From: an uncultured Bacteroidota bacterium
Lineage (GTDB): Bacteria > Bacteroidota > Bacteroidia > Flavobacteriales > Flavobacteriaceae
Direction: 5' to 3'
Length of the DNA stretch: 64,000 bases
Assembly (NCBI GenBank): GCA_902584445.1
Contig: CACHZY010000005.1
Coordinates: forward strand, 1 to 64,000
Shown: positions 60,301 through 64,000 of the stretch, piece by piece
How positions within the stretch are numbered: the stretch's first letter is position 1
How the letters are laid out: every line of letters begins with the position of its first letter
Position numbers and translations under genes: made by a program
The notes under the pieces: model-generated
Seen by the model: the letters and a program-made list of their open reading frames with translations, nothing else
The model's database searches: none
Told to the model about the DNA's origin: nothing

Positions 60301-61513
60301 TGAAAATGGGAAAATAGGGATAGTCTGTAATTACCATAATTCAGGGGTTTTATTCCCCTCCATAAATCCCGTTCGTACTTATCCTGCTTTTGAGATAATC
60401 ATTCGAGACAGTGGATTTGGTATTAAAAAAGAAAATTTAGATAAGGTTTTTGAGCGTTTTTACCAGGATGAGGAAAACAATAGGCAAAACTATGGAGGGA
60501 CTGGAATAGGACTTGAGGTAGTTAGTACTTTTATAAAATACCACAAGGGAAAAATTGAAGTTGAAAGTGAAGAGAACATTGGAACTGCTATGAAAGTTTT
60601 TTTTCCTGCAGGGAAAAGTCACTTTGTTGCGAGTCAATTCAGAAAACAACCAAATAAAGACAAAAATATTAGTTCAATTAAAGAGACAATTATAAGTGAA
60701 GAAAATGTAGACTACGTTCAATCAGAAACTCAGTCAAAAAACAGCTTACTTATAGTGGAAGATAACTCTCAATTAAGGAAGTATTTAAAAAGTGAACTAA
60801 ATGATAATTATAAAATATACGAGGCCAATAATGGAAAAATTGGACTCGAGATAGCAAAAATCAAAAGACCAAATATTATAGTCACTGACGTAATGATGCC
60901 CGAAATGAATGGAATCGAAATGTGTTCACTTCTAAAAGCGGATAGCCTAACTAAAACCATACCAATAGTCATGCTTACCGCAAAAGTGAGTCATAAGGAT
61001 AGGATATTGGGGATCAATTCAGGAGCAGATGTATACTTAAAAAAACCATTTAGTATAGAATTACTAAAGTCCCATTTGGAACAACTGTTGCAAAGTAAGA
61101 GTGATTTCTTTGAAGTTTTTATGGGGAAATTAAATATTGATACTGAAATAAATAATACCAATAGTTTTTTGACTGATGTAATCAGCTTTATCAATGAGAA
61201 TCTTTCTAATGAAAATTTAGTGATTGAGGATATAGCGGATCAATTAAATATAAGTAAGAGCAAACTTTATCGAAACATTAAAAATACTTCAGGAATTTCA
61301 GCTAATCAATTGATAAGAAAATTACGTATCGAGAGGTCAAAAGAATTATTATTAAAATCTAACTTTTCGATTTCAGAAATATGCTATAATGTTGGTTTTT
61401 CGTCCCCATCTTATTTTACTAAAAGGTTTAAAGAGTATGCCGGAATGGTTCCCAAACAATTTAAGCTTAAATATCTTAATGAAAATAAAATTGGAAAAAA
61501 CAAAGACCTCTGA
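57377..61513 (+). CDS. Hybrid two-component system regulator (HTCS): periplasmic beta-propeller sensor, Y_Y_Y, histidine kinase, receiver, AraC-type HTH
   Basis: 1378 aa; repeated IWVGT/IWLGT blades; Y_Y_Y domain; ISHEFRTPLTLILNP; GGTGIGLEVVSTFIKYHKG; receiver IIVTDVMMPEMNGIEMCSLLK; AraC SKLYRNIKNTSGISANQLIRKLRIERSKELL...SEICYNVGFSSPSYFTKRFKEYAGMVPKQF. GTG start. Confidence 0.95.
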   Translation: MLRSSLFSFILFFFLQVFAQQEPYLFVNSSSEMGNRPITSIAKDNNSFLWVGTYGGGLKKFDGIDVKTYRHDIYEETALSSSIIHDLMIDEVGQLWVGSNDGLHLYNPEKDNFFRFLNNFQGKPIKVHAIESLDDENILVGTHQSGLFVINYLSKSIIEIELSINIEKNNFLIHDIKRDISNRIWVATNLGLFQFDSNDFLLKRVKVQDQKSSRLLEKNILSILVDNQSNIWLGTTSSGILKIQSNNSNYLIVNQISLTNKRILALEEYKNGKILCGTENDGLFILDYNGNVLDRYLSKSTDNFSIASNSVWSIFSDDEDRVWIGYYDKGLDKYDPRHFKFNFLKNIISKPNPFPKSISGIAKDKKGLIWFSSIDQGVYAYNSRNNYYYYLNDPKNKLASGINSFDIPSLYIDKSGNIWVASWYSGVYLLKNGTDGFINFNRKTHPKIFKSNRIASFSEDLNGKIWIGTFQSGLISYEPISKTFTKHDSPSIRENGLNRANIRKVLADSRNNIWLGTRQGVFIYDKKTSALKSFNYRIKELIGKQFSEIVIFSLYEDLNKKIWIGTDGFGAFCYNPSDDTLEWFNKNNRMPLLTVNSITQTNDGFHWFGGDDGLVRFDTTLDEIKFYNSSDGLMSNMINKNTFYKDNDILYLGTNKGVNFFNYNKLTNNLLAPKIKLKELRISNQPVAVGESGPLPNALDALKVLELDHYQSSFSIDYVGINYTRGNQNNYAYRLKGFEENWNYVGNSSSANYTNIRPGNYTFELNASNSDGTWNEEPFVLPIIIRPPWWITNVAYLIYVLIFSGLLFVFYKLVDQQYKERRRAELEKDKRKQVEELNEQKIQFFTNISHEFRTPLTLILNPMESLISRSFESEGKEVRQKYITVYNNANRMLRLIDELMDFRKIQFNRTKLQVERCSLTESLSSVVSNFTIEASDRKIILDTEFNLSKDEIWIDTSMFEKIVFNLLSNAFKATSENGKIGIVCNYHNSGVLFPSINPVRTYPAFEIIIRDSGFGIKKENLDKVFERFYQDEENNRQNYGGTGIGLEVVSTFIKYHKGKIEVESEENIGTAMKVFFPAGKSHFVASQFRKQPNKDKNISSIKETIISEENVDYVQSETQSKNSLLIVEDNSQLRKYLKSELNDNYKIYEANNGKIGLEIAKIKRPNIIVTDVMMPEMNGIEMCSLLKADSLTKTIPIVMLTAKVSHKDRILGINSGADVYLKKPFSIELLKSHLEQLLQSKSDFFEVFMGKLNIDTEINNTNSFLTDVISFINENLSNENLVIEDIADQLNISKSKLYRNIKNTSGISANQLIRKLRIERSKELLLKSNFSISEICYNVGFSSPSYFTKRFKEYAGMVPKQFKLKYLNENKIGKNKDL

Positions 61514-61517
61514 AACA

Positions 61518-62888
61518 ATGAAAAAAATAATATTTTTTTTCACGGTTATTTTTATTGTGATAAATCTAAAAGCTCAAGATGGAAGTAAGCATATTCCATG
61601 GAAGCTTGATGGTGCATTAGAAAGAATTGAAAAAATAAGAAAAGGGGAAGTAGTTTTAGAATTTTATCATGAAAATAAAAGATTAAAAAATAAAAAAGGT
61701 GACTTTAAAATAGAGTTAATTAGTCATAATTTTAATTTTGGTGTCTCCATGACTCAATCCAGGGATTTATTTCAAACAGCTAAATTTGAGATCTACCGAG
61801 ACCGAGTTAAAGAACTTTTCAATTTTATTACAGTTGGTTTTTACTGGGTTCTATTTGATGAAAAAGGTGATACTAACTATGCAAATAAATATATGAATGA
61901 TAACCTCCAATGGGCTGATAAAAATAATTTGAGGGTAAAAGGACATCCACTTTTATGGCATGAATCTTTACCAAATTGGATTATAGACTTTGAGGATATG
62001 AAGGAGTTGGAGAAAATTATTAATAATAGAATTTCTAAATTAATCAATTCTTATCCTAAAATTCCTTATTGGGATGTTTATAATGAACCAGTTGCGCCGT
62101 TCAAAGCCCATGTGCATCCAAGTGGTATTACACGATGGATTACTTACAAGGGCGGTATTGAGCCAGCTATGAAATACTTGTATGATTTGGTCAATCAAAT
62201 AAACCCTACTAAAAAGTATGTAAATAACCATTACCATCCTAAGGAGCCAGAATTTATTGCCATTAATCAATATTTTATTGATGAAAACGTAAATTATAGT
62301 GCTATAGGAATGCAAGCACACATGCAAACAGATTCAGGAGTTTTGTCTGAAACGGATCTTTGGAATTTACTTGAAGATTATTCTAAGTTTGAAAAGGAGA
62401 TTCATTTTACTGAAATTACCGTTACCAGTTCAAAAAGATTTAAAGACTGGGAAGAGCATAAAATCTATCTTAAAAATAGAGATGATCTACTAAAACAAGG
62501 TAAGGATTTATACCTTGAAAGTCTGGATGAATATGAAATTTATCAAGCCGAGTATCTAAAAGATTTTTTCACTTTAGCATTTAGTCATCCATCATTAACT
62601 TCAATTACCATTTGGAACCTAACGGATCTAAATGCATGGAGAGGCCATGCAGGAGGAATTTTAGATAAAGACTTCAATCCTAAAAAAGCTTTTTATACTT
62701 TAAAAAAGCTTATTAAAGAGGATTGGTCAACCAAAACTGAGATTACTCAAAAACTAAAGAAACCAATTGTTTTTAAAGGTTTCTATGGTGATTATTTAGG
62801 AGAGGTTACTATTGAGGGTAAAAAATATAACTTCACTTTTAACCACAGCGCAGATAACACTGATACTATAAAGGTAATTATTCAATAG
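61518..62888 (+). CDS. GH10-family endo-1,4-beta-xylanase, secreted
   Basis: Signal peptide MKKIIFFFTVIFIVINLKAQ at 61518 (ORF-track start 61389 lies inside the HTCS gene); VKGHPLLWHESLPNWI, YWDVYNEPVAPF (acid/base), SAIGMQAHMQTD, EIHFTEITVTS (nucleophile), TSITIWNLTDLNAWRG. Confidence 0.94.
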   Translation: MKKIIFFFTVIFIVINLKAQDGSKHIPWKLDGALERIEKIRKGEVVLEFYHENKRLKNKKGDFKIELISHNFNFGVSMTQSRDLFQTAKFEIYRDRVKELFNFITVGFYWVLFDEKGDTNYANKYMNDNLQWADKNNLRVKGHPLLWHESLPNWIIDFEDMKELEKIINNRISKLINSYPKIPYWDVYNEPVAPFKAHVHPSGITRWITYKGGIEPAMKYLYDLVNQINPTKKYVNNHYHPKEPEFIAINQYFIDENVNYSAIGMQAHMQTDSGVLSETDLWNLLEDYSKFEKEIHFTEITVTSSKRFKDWEEHKIYLKNRDDLLKQGKDLYLESLDEYEIYQAEYLKDFFTLAFSHPSLTSITIWNLTDLNAWRGHAGGILDKDFNPKKAFYTLKKLIKEDWSTKTEITQKLKKPIVFKGFYGDYLGEVTIEGKKYNFTFNHSADNTDTIKVIIQ

Positions 62889-62932
62889 CTCAATAGAGGC
62901 CTTGTTTTTTAGAATGTTATTTATTCCCGTGG

Positions 62933-63955
62933 TTAATTTAAAACACACCTAAAACCTGTGTGCTGTGAACCAGTATCAGGAGACGACTTCATTTTGGAGG
63001 CAACACGGTAGCCCGAACAGTATGTGTCATTGCAAAGAAATGAGCCTCCGCGAATAATTTTTTGGTCAATGTATGGATTATAGGGATCAAAACTTTCATT
63101 AGCTCCCTTGGGATTTAAAGTAGTCTGTTTTGCTATGGTTTTATAGTAGTCATAGTTATACCAATCCGAGCACCATTCCCACACATTTCCTGCCATATCA
63201 TAAAGCCCATATCCATTGGGCTCAAAAGATTTCACTGGAGCAGAATAAAAAAATAAGTCTTTATTTGAATTATTATATGGAAAGGTACCCTCCCAACTGT
63301 TAGCTTTTACCTTTCCAGTACTAATTTCTTCATCTCCCCATGGATATTTTTTATCCTTTAGTCCCCCTCTCGCAGCCCATTCCCATTCAGCTTCAGTAGG
63401 CAGTCGCTTTCCCGCCCAATTTGCATAAGCTACAGCATCATCCCATGAGACATGAACAACAGGGTGATTTTCTTTTCCTTCAATAGTACTTCCCTTGCCT
63501 CTAGGGCTTCTCCAATCTGCCTTTGGTTTCCATTCCCACCAAGCTGAAAAGTTATTTAAATCCACTGGACCAGCGGTAGGTTTAAAAACTAATGAAGAAG
63601 CTTGTAAAAGCGTGTCATGTGGTTTGGGGGTATCAGGGGGTAGTTGTTTTTTCATTTCCTCCCAATCCACTGGTTTCTCAGCTGTGGTTACATATCCTGT
63701 TTCTTCAATAAATTTTGCAAACTGTGCATTGGTTACTTCAGTTTGATCAATCCAAAATCCATCAACTTTTACTAGATGTACAGGCCCTTCGTCTGGTCTA
63801 GCCTGATTATCTTCACTTCCCATTTGAAAAGTACTTCCAGGGATCCAAATCATTCCTTTTTTATTTTCAACAGGGCTAAGTTCAGATTTTTTAGTTTTTG
63901 ACTGGCAACCAATTATTCCAATTAATAAAAAGATTAATGTTATAGATTTATACAC
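62933..63955 (-). CDS. Formylglycine-generating enzyme (SUMF1/FGE family), lipoprotein
   Basis: Lipobox IIGC; MIWIPGSTFQMGSEDNQARPDEGPVHLVKVDGFWIDQTEVTNAQFAKF; RLPTEAEWEWAARGG; MAGNVWEWCSDWY; C-terminal IIRGGSFLCNDTYCSGYRVASKM...GFRCVLN retains the Cys-x4-Cys pair. Confidence 0.92.
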   Translation of the reverse strand: MYKSITLIFLLIGIIGCQSKTKKSELSPVENKKGMIWIPGSTFQMGSEDNQARPDEGPVHLVKVDGFWIDQTEVTNAQFAKFIEETGYVTTAEKPVDWEEMKKQLPPDTPKPHDTLLQASSLVFKPTAGPVDLNNFSAWWEWKPKADWRSPRGKGSTIEGKENHPVVHVSWDDAVAYANWAGKRLPTEAEWEWAARGGLKDKKYPWGDEEISTGKVKANSWEGTFPYNNSNKDLFFYSAPVKSFEPNGYGLYDMAGNVWEWCSDWYNYDYYKTIAKQTTLNPKGANESFDPYNPYIDQKIIRGGSFLCNDTYCSGYRVASKMKSSPDTGSQHTGFRCVLN

Positions 63956-64000
63956 TTTATATATTTTTTCATTGGCAAAGGTGCTAATTTAAAGATTAAC

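Noticed and set aside
61389-61517. ORF-track N-terminal extension of the GH10 xylanase overlapping the HTCS gene
   Set aside because: A clear signal peptide starts at ATG 61518; the upstream 43 codons overlap the AraC domain coding sequence out of frame.
1-64000. Search for IS elements, prophage genes, integrases, toxin-antitoxin or defence systems
   Set aside because: No transposase, integrase, phage structural, restriction or CRISPR-associated signatures recognised in the translated ORFs.

Overview
The window comes from a Bacteroidota (Flavobacteriia-like) chromosome and has two parts. Positions ~1-37.4 kb are mostly core genes: the sprA 3' end, gcvH, a TonB-family protein, a cytochrome-oxidase/SCO cluster, a MacAB-TolC-like efflux operon, tsaB, an Nfu-type protein, ompH x2, bamA, uppS, nadK, pdxJ, aspartate kinase, mgtE, rsmA, serS, ribF, a secreted metalloprotease, pth, rplY and prs. 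A tRNA-Leu(CAA) and a terminator mark the switch to a ~26 kb polysaccharide utilization locus (PUL, ~37.8-64 kb). The PUL holds GH30, GH43 and GH10 enzymes, three S1-type sulfatases (one fused in-frame to a GH10 xylanase domain), a SusC/SusD pair, a giant T9SS-sorted beta-helix/FG-GAP protein, a hybrid two-component regulator and a formylglycine-generating enzyme with both catalytic cysteines. I infer a sulfated xylan, or a xylose-containing sulfated polysaccharide, as its substrate. Main points for follow-up: (1) the sulfatase-GH10 fusion and the self-contained sulfated-xylan PUL; (2) a two-gene cassette seen twice, in which a T9SS cargo with an extended C-terminal module is coupled by an ATGA overlap to a two-domain Fn3-like lipoprotein; (3) four single-base frame disruptions, all in homopolymers (cox subunit III, uppS twice, metalloprotease), suggesting sequencing error or slippage-dependent expression, with the cox site being a perfect A_AAA_AAG slippery heptamer. 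All calls are from reading the sequence and translations; no database search was run.
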